The notes under the pieces were generated by a model that was not told the DNA's origin, ran no database searches, and was given only the letters and a program-made list of their open reading frames with translations. This document shows positions 51,401 to 58,522 of a DNA stretch of 64,000 nucleotides, in pieces. Source of the DNA: Clostridiales bacterium (GTDB taxonomy: Bacteria > Bacillota > Clostridia > Oscillospirales > Acutalibacteraceae); contig JAHZDE010000002.1 in assembly GCA_019422525.1 (NCBI GenBank), positions 310,001 to 374,000 of the forward strand, in the 5' to 3' direction. The position numbers and the translations under genes are program-made. Positions within the stretch are counted from its first letter, which is position 1. Every line of letters starts with the position of its first letter.

Positions 51401-51613
51401 TTAATTTTCCGGCGGCTCATATCCATAGGAGCGATAAAAATCCGCAATCTCTCCCGGAGTCCGGGCCGCCACCGCTTGCAAAAGCTTTTTCGTTTTGGGG
51501 TCCCGAAAACCGATGACTCCTTCGCCGGTACAGATGCTTTTTTCAATGGCTATATTTTCTTTCCCCAATCCCGACGGCGGGGCGAGGGTTAGCTGCTTTT
51601 TCTTTCCGAACAT
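51401..51613 (-). CDS. Small protein of unknown function
   Basis: I do not recognise the family (70 aa). It is basic at the N-terminus (MFGKKKQLTLAPPSGLGKEN), with TGEGVIGFRDPKTKKLLQ and a C-terminal GEIADFYRSYGY. The weak GAGAGGA before its ATG is an acceptable ribosome site. It is probably co-transcribed with the ADP-ribosylglycohydrolase. Confidence 0.6.
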   Translation of the reverse strand: MFGKKKQLTLAPPSGLGKENIAIEKSICTGEGVIGFRDPKTKKLLQAVAARTPGEIADFYRSYGYEPPEN

Positions 51614-51689
51614 AAATCCTCTCCTCGATCTACCAATCTGTGAATGGTTTCAGTGTATCATACAGCCGAAAAAGAAACAAGAGAATAGA

Positions 51690-51723
51690 AAAATCTCCCC
51701 GGATTTTTTATAAATCCGGGGAG
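51690..51723 (-). terminator. Terminator of the lipoprotein gene
   Basis: CTCCCCGGATTT (51695-51706) pairs with AAATCCGGGGAG (51712-51723). TTTTT follows on the minus strand. Confidence 0.85.
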
Positions 51724-51735
51724 TCAAAGTGAGTT

Positions 51736-52314
51736 TTATTGAGATGACTGAGCCGCTGCTTCCACGGCTTCCAGATAAGCTTCCACTGTCATAGTGTCTG
51801 GGGCTTTTCCGTCGGAATCCTTAGCACTGTCTGGTACCAGACCGCTGGAAGTCTTTACTTCCCCGTTTTCCACTGGCAGGAGCGCAGCTGGTGAAAGGAT
51901 GGCTCCGATTTCATTGAGGAAGAGGATATATTCCTTACCCGGTTCCACCTCTTCCAGCCCTTCGGTAATAAAGATCTGGGTGTCGGTTTCTCCTCCCTGC
52001 TCCTGATAAGTCACAGTTCCATCGCTTTCCTTTTCCCCTTTGGGGAGCTCCTTCACTTCTATCGGGACATCCCGATAATACAGCAGAGTGGGTCTTTCCG
52101 GGTTCAGGCTGATATCCCGGGATTTGGTCTCGCTCTTTTCCCCAGCAGTTCCATATACAATGGTAACCGCCGTATCCACCGCGCTCTGAAATGTGTATTC
52201 GGGCCACATCCCCGAACCAATGACCGTTTCCTTTTCTTTGGCGCCGCATCCGGATAGTACTGACATCAGCAACACCGCACACAGGCTCAAAATCCATCCG
52301 CGTCTGATTTTCAT
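51736..52314 (-). CDS. Lipoprotein of unknown function
   Basis: A 192-aa exported lipoprotein: the signal peptide ends with lipobox LSGC (Cys about residue 23). The mature part is a beta-rich domain (AVDTAVTIVYGTAGEKSE, IFITEGLEEVEPGKEYILFL) that resembles DUF-type surface proteins in Firmicutes; no enzymatic motif was seen. Its ATG overlaps, as ATGA, the end of a short disrupted frame upstream. Confidence 0.78.
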   Translation of the reverse strand: MKIRRGWILSLCAVLLMSVLSGCGAKEKETVIGSGMWPEYTFQSAVDTAVTIVYGTAGEKSETKSRDISLNPERPTLLYYRDVPIEVKELPKGEKESDGTVTYQEQGGETDTQIFITEGLEEVEPGKEYILFLNEIGAILSPAALLPVENGEVKTSSGLVPDSAKDSDGKAPDTMTVEAYLEAVEAAAQSSQ

Positions 52315-52436
52315 ACGATCACCTCATCAATACTGTTTTCCCAATCATCCTGTACAGGTTGTTCGGATGATTACGGAACCCGTCCCATTTCATAGATCAA
52401 CTGATAAGATGTAATATCATAGCTCGTAAGCGTCAC
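52311..52436 (-). pseudogene. Possible disrupted small gene upstream of the lipoprotein gene
   Basis: A 42-codon frame from a GTG at 52436 reads VTLTSYDITSYQLIYEMGRV, then Pro and an in-frame TAA at codon 22, and continues as SSEQPVQDDWENSIDEVIV to a TGA. That TGA overlaps the lipoprotein ATG as ATGA. The sense-like composition on both sides of the stop and the coupling overlap suggest a small gene broken by one nonsense codon. Alternatively the first 21 codons are a complete small peptide. Confidence 0.35.
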
Positions 52437-52650
52437 ATTCCGGTATTATTTTCCTTCACCAAACCCATGGGACTCTCCTCCATTTCACAATATCATGCAG
52501 CAAACAATAATCTATAGTTATATTTTAATTTATTTTTATAAAAAAGTAAATAAAAATTATCTATTTTTTAAAAAAGCATAAACTTCAGGAAAATGAACAA
52601 TTTTGTCAGGAGGAAACTGCTTTCATTTTGTGATAAATTACATCAGATAT
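52437..52650. other. AT-rich intergenic stretch after the terminase gene
   Basis: Roughly 210 bases with very high A+T content at 52500-52640 and no open frame, clear terminator or repeat. It marks the boundary between the terminase fragment and the host genes, so it may be a junction scar; no attachment-site repeat was found. Confidence 0.4.
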
Positions 52651-54081
52651 TTACACCCACAAAAATCGGGTGGGTTCCTCCGTTTGTAGTTCTGGAGGAA
52701 AAATCGGTTTTGGCGGTGATTCGGCCTTTTTCGGAGAAATGGGGTTCTCCATGAGCACATACCGGCACATGTCATAAATGTGGTCTTCCTGAGAAGTATC
52801 AATGTCCTCCACATTTCCGCTGTCGTATACCAGCGCCGGCAGTGTACGGATAAAGTGCTTGCAGGTATGAAACACCTGCATCATGGGTAAACCATTTTCG
52901 TCAAAAGCCAGACGGTAGTGATACTGCATTTTGCCGGGAAGCCGGGTGTTATCTCCGCCCGACCAGTAAATAAAGTTAGGCGACCTCTCCATCATGGCAG
53001 CCACGCTCTCACCACGGCTTTCATCAAAAATACTGGGGTCAGCGATTCCGATAATTTTTTTTCCCCGGAGCTGTTCATCCTCCTGCTCGATTCGGCGAAT
53101 CTCGGCGGCAATTTGTGCCGGATGCATCCGTAGACCCACATTAGGCGTACCAGTACATCCGTAATATTCCCGAATGTGATACAATCGCCCGTCCGGGTCA
53201 GCGGCAAACCATCCCACGGCAAAAGGTCGGGCATAGCCGAAGTCAAACCCCCGATAAATGCGCCAGTGTGCGGGAATGGGGAACGGGTCAATCACATGGG
53301 TCCAGCGGTGGTCCTGATAATGGGCAGGGTCGTTGCGCCATTCGGAGAACACCTGCCCGTCAAAGGAATCCCAGCTGCCATAGAGCAGAGCATTGCGTTC
53401 AGCCTGCGGCAGCATAGAAAGGCTTGCCAAATATCCGGGGTCGTTTTTCAGCAGCTTTTGATTATCGAAAACGGTAGAAGGAATAAAAATCCGGGAGCGG
53501 CTCATGGTTTTCCGGCCTTCCGGCGTATCTACCTGAACTTCTTCCACAATGGGCGTCATAGGCGGCGCGGGAGTAATAAACCGCTCTTTCACCCAACTGT
53601 GGCCGATGCCGCCTGGATTGGTGGCTGCCCGGATATAGACTCGGGTGCCGGGGCCGCTGGGACGGTTCCGGCTGAAGAGATAGCTATATTCCTCCCAGGT
53701 AAAGTGAGTCAGCTCGTCAAAAGCAATGAAGTCGTACCGTTTGCCCTGATAATTGATTTTATCCGAAGGGTGCTGCATAGAGCCAAAATAGATTTTTGCC
53801 CCGCTGGGGAATTCCCAAAAGTGTCCGGTACTGTTATATTTCGCCTTTGGAAAAGCTGGCTGATACAATGCCCGGCTTCGGTCGATTAGCTCCGAAAGCT
53901 GGGGATACGTTTTTCGGAGAATCAGCGCCCGATAGTGAGGGATGTGCACCTGTCGTAAGGCTTCTGTTAAGAGGGCGTCGCTTTTTCCGCCGCCGGCCGC
54001 CCCGCCATAAAGGGCTTCATATTCCGGCCTTGCCTGAAAAAGTTTCTGCCTTGGCTGAGGAGACCAAATAAGGTTATTCAT
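52651..54081 (-). CDS. Phage terminase large subunit
   Basis: A 476-aa DNA-packaging ATPase/nuclease. The N-terminal ATPase has Walker A YGGAAGGGKSDAL (about residues 25-37), Walker B YDFIAFDELTHF and coupling motif RAATNPGG. The C-terminal RNase H-like nuclease has its acidic residues in YRGFDFGYARPFAVGW, IIGIADPSIFDES and a late Asp in QEDHIYDMCRYVL. All motifs are intact and the frame is unbroken. It overlaps the small terminase gene by eight bases. The portal gene that normally follows is instead 6 kb away. Confidence 0.93.
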   Translation of the reverse strand: MNNLIWSPQPRQKLFQARPEYEALYGGAAGGGKSDALLTEALRQVHIPHYRALILRKTYPQLSELIDRSRALYQPAFPKAKYNSTGHFWEFPSGAKIYFGSMQHPSDKINYQGKRYDFIAFDELTHFTWEEYSYLFSRNRPSGPGTRVYIRAATNPGGIGHSWVKERFITPAPPMTPIVEEVQVDTPEGRKTMSRSRIFIPSTVFDNQKLLKNDPGYLASLSMLPQAERNALLYGSWDSFDGQVFSEWRNDPAHYQDHRWTHVIDPFPIPAHWRIYRGFDFGYARPFAVGWFAADPDGRLYHIREYYGCTGTPNVGLRMHPAQIAAEIRRIEQEDEQLRGKKIIGIADPSIFDESRGESVAAMMERSPNFIYWSGGDNTRLPGKMQYHYRLAFDENGLPMMQVFHTCKHFIRTLPALVYDSGNVEDIDTSQEDHIYDMCRYVLMENPISPKKAESPPKPIFPPELQTEEPTRFLWV

Positions 54082-54445
54082 GTTCCGACCCTCCTTCTGC
54101 GGCTTCCAGCAACGCAGAAATTTCCACTATACCCGAAGGCACAGCTTCTTTGTCATCTGCCAGTGAAAGCTGAATATCTTTCAAATCTTTCAGTGCAGCG
54201 GTCAACTGTTTCAAGGCACTTCTGTCAACGACGTCCCGATAGCGGCGGCGGTGTTCCTTTTCGGTAACAATTTCCCCAGTAGCTTTTCCCTTTTCATTCA
54301 ACTCCGTTTCTTTCTTGCGCACCTTGGAAACTGTGGTATAAACATCCAGTTCCTCTACTGCCCGGGCAATTTTATCCAGCAGTAGCCCGGTAAGCTGTTG
54401 AATCCGCTCTTCTGCCGAGAGAAGGGCATCTGATTCTTTTTCCAT
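54074..54445 (-). CDS. Putative phage terminase small subunit
   Basis: A 123-aa, mostly helical, highly charged protein (LLSAEERIQQLTGLLLDKIA, then KEHRRRYRDVVDRSALKQL). It directly precedes and overlaps the large terminase gene, the usual position of the DNA-recognising small subunit. There is no clear helix-turn-helix, so the call rests on position, size and composition. The ATG at 54445 follows AAAGGAG. Confidence 0.6.
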   Translation of the reverse strand: MEKESDALLSAEERIQQLTGLLLDKIARAVEELDVYTTVSKVRKKETELNEKGKATGEIVTEKEHRRRYRDVVDRSALKQLTAALKDLKDIQLSLADDKEAVPSGIVEISALLEAAEGGSEHE

Positions 54446-54491
54446 CAATATACAATCTCCTTTCTATATGATATAGTCCCATCATACAAAA

Positions 54492-54545
54492 AAGGAAACC
54501 CGTTTTCTCCCTTGTTTTTGTTTAGGGGAGAAAGCGGGTTTTGCT
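54492..54545 (-). terminator. Hairpin between the 58-residue gene and the small terminase
   Basis: AAACCCG-TTCTCCC pairs with GGGGAGAA-CGGGTTT across a loop. On the minus strand it is followed by CCTTTTTTG. It could attenuate transcription into the terminase genes. Confidence 0.7.
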
Positions 54546-54721
54546 TATTCCTGATTTTCTAATACTTCTTTGGAAAGGGGTGCAAACTGGTCCATATCAA
54601 TTTCCGGGTCCAATTCTTCCATACACAAGGTTTCACACTCTTCCTGTGCTTCCCGCAGCAGAAAAATGGATTTTTCCACCGCTCGATACAGCTTGCCATA
54701 TAGTGCTTTATAGTCTGGCAT
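54545..54721 (-). CDS. Small phage-type protein of unknown function
   Basis: A 58-aa acidic helical protein (YKALYGKLYRAVEKSIFLLR, then EECETLCME). Proteins with this YKALY...LYRAVE...AQEECE pattern are, to my recollection, common in clostridial prophages, often near terminase genes, without known role. Of three in-frame starts, the ATG at 54721 has the best spacing from GAGGTG. It is the first gene read from the operator-controlled promoter. Confidence 0.65.
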   Translation of the reverse strand: MPDYKALYGKLYRAVEKSIFLLREAQEECETLCMEELDPEIDMDQFAPLSKEVLENQE

Positions 54722-54740
54722 ATTCATCACCTCGAAACTA

Positions 54741-54769
54741 ATTATAGGACATATTGTCCATTATATCAA
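54741..54769 (-). promoter_or_regulatory. Repressible promoter of the terminase cassette
   Basis: On the minus strand, TTGATA (54764-54769) and TATAAT (54741-54746) are separated by 17 bases. The palindrome GGACA-N3-TGTCC occupies most of that spacer, so a bound repressor would exclude RNA polymerase. Confidence 0.85.
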
Positions 54770-54784
54770 TAGGACAGTATGTCC
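54747..54784. promoter_or_regulatory. Operator pair GGACA-N3-TGTCC
   Basis: Two copies of a 13-base palindrome: GGACATATTGTCC (54747-54759) and GGACAGTATGTCC (54772-54784), start points 25 bases apart, between the divergent cassette promoter and the XRE genes. Identical half-sites and phasing near two and a half helical turns suggest binding by one of the three XRE proteins. Confidence 0.8.
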
Positions 54785-54810
54785 TGGATTATAGTGAAAA
54801 TGGTGATGTT

Positions 54811-55023
54811 ATGAGAATGAGAATCCGTGATTTACGGGAAGACCATGACTTGACACAAAAACAGATTGCAGAGTATCTTCTCTGTGACCAGTCTCTATAC
54901 TCTAAATATGAACGGGGAGAACGTCCTCTTCCGCTGGACCTGGCTGTTAAATTGGCGGCCTACTATCACACCAGCGTAGATTATTTAGTAGGATTAACAG
55001 ATAATCCTACTCCCTACCAATAA
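54811..55023 (+). CDS. XRE-family HTH regulator, first of three tandem copies
   Basis: A 70-aa Cro/CI-type helix-turn-helix protein: IRDLREDHDLTQKQIAEYLL, then SLYSKYERGERPLP for the recognition helix, ending TSVDYLVGLTDNPTPY. No dimerisation domain. The ATG at 54811 is preceded only by a weak GGTGATG; an ATG at 54817 is also possible. It lies immediately downstream of the operator pair, so autoregulation is likely. Confidence 0.85.
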   Translation: MRMRIRDLREDHDLTQKQIAEYLLCDQSLYSKYERGERPLPLDLAVKLAAYYHTSVDYLVGLTDNPTPYQ

Positions 55024-55029
55024 AAGCTA

Positions 55030-55248
55030 ATGGAACGATATTGCAGAATTCGAGACTTGCGGGAAGATGCTGATTTGCCCCAACGAGAGCTGGCAGCATT
55101 GCTCCATGTGAGCCAAACAACTTATTCGCGATATGAGACGGGAACACTGGATATTCCCAGTTCTTCCCTTATTTGCCTTGCGCGTTTTTACAAAACGAGT
55201 GTGGACTATTTACTGGGATTAACAGATAACCCCAAACCATACAGGTGA
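55030..55248 (+). CDS. XRE-family HTH regulator, second of three tandem copies
   Basis: A 72-aa HTH protein, paralogous to its neighbours: IRDLREDADLPQRELAALLH, recognition region TTYSRYETGTLDIP, ending TSVDYLLGLTDNPKPY. It starts six bases after the stop of the first copy without a clear ribosome site, suggesting coupling. Confidence 0.87.
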   Translation: MERYCRIRDLREDADLPQRELAALLHVSQTTYSRYETGTLDIPSSSLICLARFYKTSVDYLLGLTDNPKPYR

Positions 55249-55252
55249 GAAA

Positions 55253-55471
55253 ATGAAGTTTTATCCAAGAATTCGCGAGCTTCGAGAAGACCATGATTTC
55301 ACTCAGAAAAAACTGGGGGAAGCCATCAACTTGCCACAACGCACGTATGCGTATTATGAAAGCGGACAAAGAATGGTACCACCGGAAGTTTTATGTGCTC
55401 TGGCAGATTTTTACGGTGTCAGTGTAGACTATTTGCTGGGAAGAACAGACAATCCCAAACCCTATCCATAA
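55253..55471 (+). CDS. XRE-family HTH regulator, third of three tandem copies
   Basis: A 72-aa HTH protein: IRELREDHDFTQKKLGEAIN, recognition region RTYAYYESGQRMVP, ending VSVDYLLGRTDNPKPY. The recognition helices of the three copies differ (SLYSKYERG, TTYSRYETG, RTYAYYESG), so they may not bind the same sites. It begins four bases after the second copy. Confidence 0.87.
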   Translation: MKFYPRIRELREDHDFTQKKLGEAINLPQRTYAYYESGQRMVPPEVLCALADFYGVSVDYLLGRTDNPKPYP

Positions 55472-55496
55472 CCCGCAAAGGATAATATGATCGTAC

Positions 55497-55530
55497 AAAA
55501 GCCGCAGAAAATTTTCTGCGGCTTGCTTTT
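55497..55530 (+). terminator. Terminator of the XRE operon
   Basis: AAGCCGCAGAA and TTCTGCGGCTT form an 11-base stem with a four-base loop, followed by GCTTTT. The -35 of the next promoter overlaps its end. Confidence 0.85.
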
Positions 55531-55551
55531 CTCTATGGAGATTACTATAAT
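55523..55551 (+). promoter_or_regulatory. Promoter of the metallophosphoesterase gene
   Basis: TTGCTT (55523-55528) and TATAAT (55546-55551) are separated by 17 bases. Confidence 0.75.
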
Positions 55552-55604
55552 GTCTATAATCCATATACGGTCCTGGCCGTCATTGCAGCAAAGGGGGAGA
55601 ACAG

Positions 55605-56354
55605 ATGATATATGTAACCGGAGATACCCATGGGGAATACCAGCGCTTGAGCAGCCGTTTTTTCCCGGAACAGAAATCTATGAGTAAAAATGACTATGTC
55701 ATTATTTGTGGGGACTTTGGTATATGGAGAGACGACAAAGAACATCGCTACTGGATGGACTGGTTGGAAAACCGGCCCTTTACCACCTTGTTTGCCGACG
55801 GAAACCATGAAAATTTTGATATGCTTTCCCAAATGCCTGCGGTTTGTTGGAATGGCGGACTGGTACACGCCATCCGGCCTTCTGTGCTTCATTTGATGCG
55901 GGGACAGGGATTTTTACTGGGAAACCGCCGGGTTTTTGTCATGGGCGGAGCGGCATCCCATGATATCAAAGACGGAATTCTTGAGCCGGATGACCCGGAT
56001 TTGATGCGAAAAAAAGCGGTGCTGAACCGGCGGGGAAAAACCATGTACCGGATTAACCATGTTTCCTGGTGGAAAGAAGAAATGCCGTCAGAAGAAGAAT
56101 ATGCAGCCGGATTGGAAACACTACAAAAGTGGGACTGGAAGACGGACTATCTCATCACCCACTGCGCACCCCAGTCTCTGGAAGAAAAAATAGTGGGGGA
56201 GCGGACACAGCCCAACCGGCTGACAGAATATCTGGAGGAAATCAATACCCGCTGCCGTTTTAAGTACTGGTTTTTCGGCCACTATCATGACAATCGAAAG
56301 GTTACGCCTCATCATATCTGTCTATATGAACAGGTGGTAAAAGTTTGCGAATAA
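55605..56354 (+). CDS. Calcineurin-like metallophosphoesterase
   Basis: A 249-aa dinuclear metal phosphoesterase. Motifs: GDTHGEY, ICGDFGIW, ADGNHENFD, ITHCAPQS and FFGHYHDNR, giving all metal ligands in order. Substrate unknown; relatives act on phosphoproteins, cyclic nucleotides or nucleic acids. The ATG follows AAGGGGGAG. It is followed by the EFR1 gene after 27 bases. Confidence 0.92.
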   Translation: MIYVTGDTHGEYQRLSSRFFPEQKSMSKNDYVIICGDFGIWRDDKEHRYWMDWLENRPFTTLFADGNHENFDMLSQMPAVCWNGGLVHAIRPSVLHLMRGQGFLLGNRRVFVMGGAASHDIKDGILEPDDPDLMRKKAVLNRRGKTMYRINHVSWWKEEMPSEEEYAAGLETLQKWDWKTDYLITHCAPQSLEEKIVGERTQPNRLTEYLEEINTRCRFKYWFFGHYHDNRKVTPHHICLYEQVVKVCE

Positions 56355-56381
56355 TGTGTTTTCTGCGAAAGGAGTTTCCCT

Positions 56382-57125
56382 ATGATTTTTTATTTTACAG
56401 GAACCGGTAACAGCCGGTATGCAGCCCGGAGAATTTCGGAAAAATTGGGGGACAAGCTTGTCTCTATTAACGAGTATATCAAGAAAGGAGAGGACGGCTA
56501 TTTTACCGACAACCGTCCCTGGGTATTTATCGCCCCCACATATTCCTGGCAAATCCCGCGAGTTGTGGAGAAGTTTATTCGTTCCTCTCGTTTTAGTGGA
56601 AGCCGGGAAGCCTACTTTATTTTGACCTGTGGGGGAAGTGTGGGCAATGCTTCTCAGAAAATCGAATCCCTTTGCCGGGAAAAAGGTTTTACATTCCAAG
56701 GGCTGAGTGCCCTGGTGATGCCGGAAAATTATATTGCCATGTTCCCGGTGCCGGATAAAGAAGAAGCCCGCCGCATCATAGAAAAAGCCAATCCGGTCAT
56801 TGACCGTCTGGCTGATTCTATCCGGGAGGGCAGACGATTTTCTTCTGGAAAAGCAGGGCTGCTCAGTCGTCTGGAGAGCGGGCCCGTCAATGGGATGTTT
56901 TATCGGTTTCAGGTGTCGGCTAAAGGTTTCCGGGTAACAGAAGGCTGTGTGGGATGCGGAAAATGCGCCCAGCTGTGCCCACTGAACAACATCCATTTGG
57001 AAAATGGAAAGCCTGTGTGGGGAGATACCTGTACCCATTGTATGGCATGTATCAGTGCGTGTCCCACACAGGCGATTGAGTATAAAAAGATTTCCGTTGG
57101 GAAGCCCCGGTATTATCTCAAATAA
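56382..57125 (+). CDS. EFR1-family flavodoxin/ferredoxin fusion protein
   Basis: A 247-aa redox protein. The N-terminal flavodoxin-like domain begins FYFTGTGNSRYAARRI, the FMN phosphate loop, with APTYSWQIPRVVEKFI. The C-terminal part has two 4Fe-4S motifs, CVGCGKCAQLCP (about residues 189-200) and CTHCMACISACP. The fusion suggests electron transfer between FMN and iron-sulfur clusters; partner enzymes are unknown. The ATG follows AAAGGAG. Confidence 0.92.
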   Translation: MIFYFTGTGNSRYAARRISEKLGDKLVSINEYIKKGEDGYFTDNRPWVFIAPTYSWQIPRVVEKFIRSSRFSGSREAYFILTCGGSVGNASQKIESLCREKGFTFQGLSALVMPENYIAMFPVPDKEEARRIIEKANPVIDRLADSIREGRRFSSGKAGLLSRLESGPVNGMFYRFQVSAKGFRVTEGCVGCGKCAQLCPLNNIHLENGKPVWGDTCTHCMACISACPTQAIEYKKISVGKPRYYLK

Positions 57126-57129
57126 GGGG

Positions 57130-58089
57130 TTACAGCAGGTTCAGTTCCCGATAGCTGTTTTCCAGCGTCTCACAGGAGCGGCTGAACTTTTCGCTCTCTT
57201 CGGGGGAGAGGTTCAGCGGCAGCACCCGGCGCACGCCATTGCGGCCTACGATACAGGGAACACCAGCAAATACTCCATGCTGTCCATATTCGCCGCGGAG
57301 CATGGTGGAAACAGTGAGCACGCTGCTCTCATTGCCAAAAATAGCCTTGGTAATGCGGACCATGGCCATGCCGATGCCGTAATAGGTGGCGCGCTTGGCC
57401 TTGATAATCTGCTGGGCAGCCGTGCGGACCTCTTCACTGATTTTGTCCAGGTCTTCCTGGCAGCAGCCATTCCCGGAAGCTTCGCAGATTTCCAGAATGG
57501 GGCGGGTAGCCAGCATAGCCTGAGACCACGGAACAAACTCGCTGTCTCCGTGCTCGCCGATCACATAGGCGTGCATGTTGCGGGGGTCAACGGAGAAGTA
57601 TTCGCCCAACAGATAGCGGAGACGGGCGGTGTCCAATGCAGTACCGGTGCCGATAACCCGGCGGGGATTGAAGCCGGATAGAGCGCAGGTGATGCGAGTC
57701 ATAATATCCACCGGGTTGGTGGCTACCAGAAAAATACCGTTAAAGCCGGATTCTGTCACCGGGCCGATAATAGAGCGGAAAACCTCCGTATTCCGGTTCA
57801 GCAAATCCAGCCGGGACTCGCCGGGCTTCTGAGCCACACCGGCACAAATGACCACGATGTCAGCATTGGCGCAATCGGCATATTCACCGGCGCGGATTTT
57901 CATATGGGAAGCGGAGAAAGCCAGGCCGTGGTTCAAGTCCATAGCCTCGCCCCGGGCACGCTCCTTGTCAAGGTCAATGAGCACCAGCTCGTCACAGGCG
58001 TTCTGGTTCAAAAGGGCATAGGCATAGCTCATGCCCACCATGCCGGTGCCAATCAAAACGACTTTACGGTTATCAGTTGCAGGTATCAT
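57130..58089 (-). CDS. ldh: L-lactate dehydrogenase
   Basis: A 319-aa NAD-dependent enzyme reducing pyruvate to L-lactate in fermentation. It has the Rossmann motif VVLIGTGMVGMSYAYAL, the Arg loop CAGVAQKPGESRLDLL, VATNPVDIMT, the catalytic His in VIGEHGDSEFVPWS, and the specificity Arg region GTGTALDTARLRYLL. The ATG follows AAAGGATG. It lies 30 bases after the small membrane protein gene on the same strand. Confidence 0.95.
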   Translation of the reverse strand: MIPATDNRKVVLIGTGMVGMSYAYALLNQNACDELVLIDLDKERARGEAMDLNHGLAFSASHMKIRAGEYADCANADIVVICAGVAQKPGESRLDLLNRNTEVFRSIIGPVTESGFNGIFLVATNPVDIMTRITCALSGFNPRRVIGTGTALDTARLRYLLGEYFSVDPRNMHAYVIGEHGDSEFVPWSQAMLATRPILEICEASGNGCCQEDLDKISEEVRTAAQQIIKAKRATYYGIGMAMVRITKAIFGNESSVLTVSTMLRGEYGQHGVFAGVPCIVGRNGVRRVLPLNLSPEESEKFSRSCETLENSYRELNLL

Positions 58090-58119
58090 GGAGAATTCAT
58101 CCTTTCTATCTCCGTACCC

Positions 58120-58425
58120 TTAAAGGCCGGAGGCTCTTTTATAGTATACCAGTAAATCAATGAGAAATAGCAGGACAGCCATCGCAATGAGAACGACTGC
58201 CGCAATTTTAATTCCTTTGCGAAGAGGTTCGTCCCAGCGGGGAAACAGCAATGCTATAGAAATGTCCATGCAGAAATTGCTGCAATAAAGATTATTTGAA
58301 CCATAGCCGGAATTAGCGGCCCATACCAGCATAAGAACACTGGCGCCTGCACAGCCCAAGGAAGGCAGCATCCGCAAACAATAGCTGATGAGCTTCCGGC
58401 TGGTGTCTTTTGTCAGATATTTCAT
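58120..58425 (-). CDS. Small membrane protein of unknown function
   Basis: A 101-aa protein with two predicted transmembrane segments (about residues 20-40 and 72-93) separated by a Cys-containing loop (LYCSNFCMDIS). No known family was recognised. The ATG follows GGGGAG. It is probably co-transcribed with ldh. Confidence 0.65.
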   Translation of the reverse strand: MKYLTKDTSRKLISYCLRMLPSLGCAGASVLMLVWAANSGYGSNNLYCSNFCMDISIALLFPRWDEPLRKGIKIAAVVLIAMAVLLFLIDLLVYYKRASGL

Positions 58426-58452
58426 AAATATCTCCCCTTCTGTTTTGCCTTC

Positions 58453-58461
58453 AGTGTAGCA
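58453..58461 (-). promoter_or_regulatory. Possible extended -10 promoter of the small membrane protein/ldh unit
   Basis: On the minus strand TGCTACACT is an extended -10-like box about 25 bases before the start. There is no good -35. Confidence 0.4.
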
Positions 58462-58522
58462 TGGGAGGCGATAGGAGGGGATTCTTTTTCAGAAATATCA
58501 GAAGTAAAATTCTTGTAAAGAA

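Larger units (their letters stand above)
52651..54730 (-). mobile_element. Phage packaging-module fragment (terminase cassette)
   Basis: Small protein, small terminase and large terminase genes in phage order under one operator-controlled promoter. No integrase, replication, tail or lysis genes are present and no flanking direct repeats were recognised. Confidence 0.65.

Noticed and set aside
54545..54721. Antitoxin or toxin role for the 58-residue gene next to the HTH genes
   Set aside because: It is divergent from the HTH genes, is acidic and helical without toxin-family residues, and sits upstream of terminase genes as in phages.
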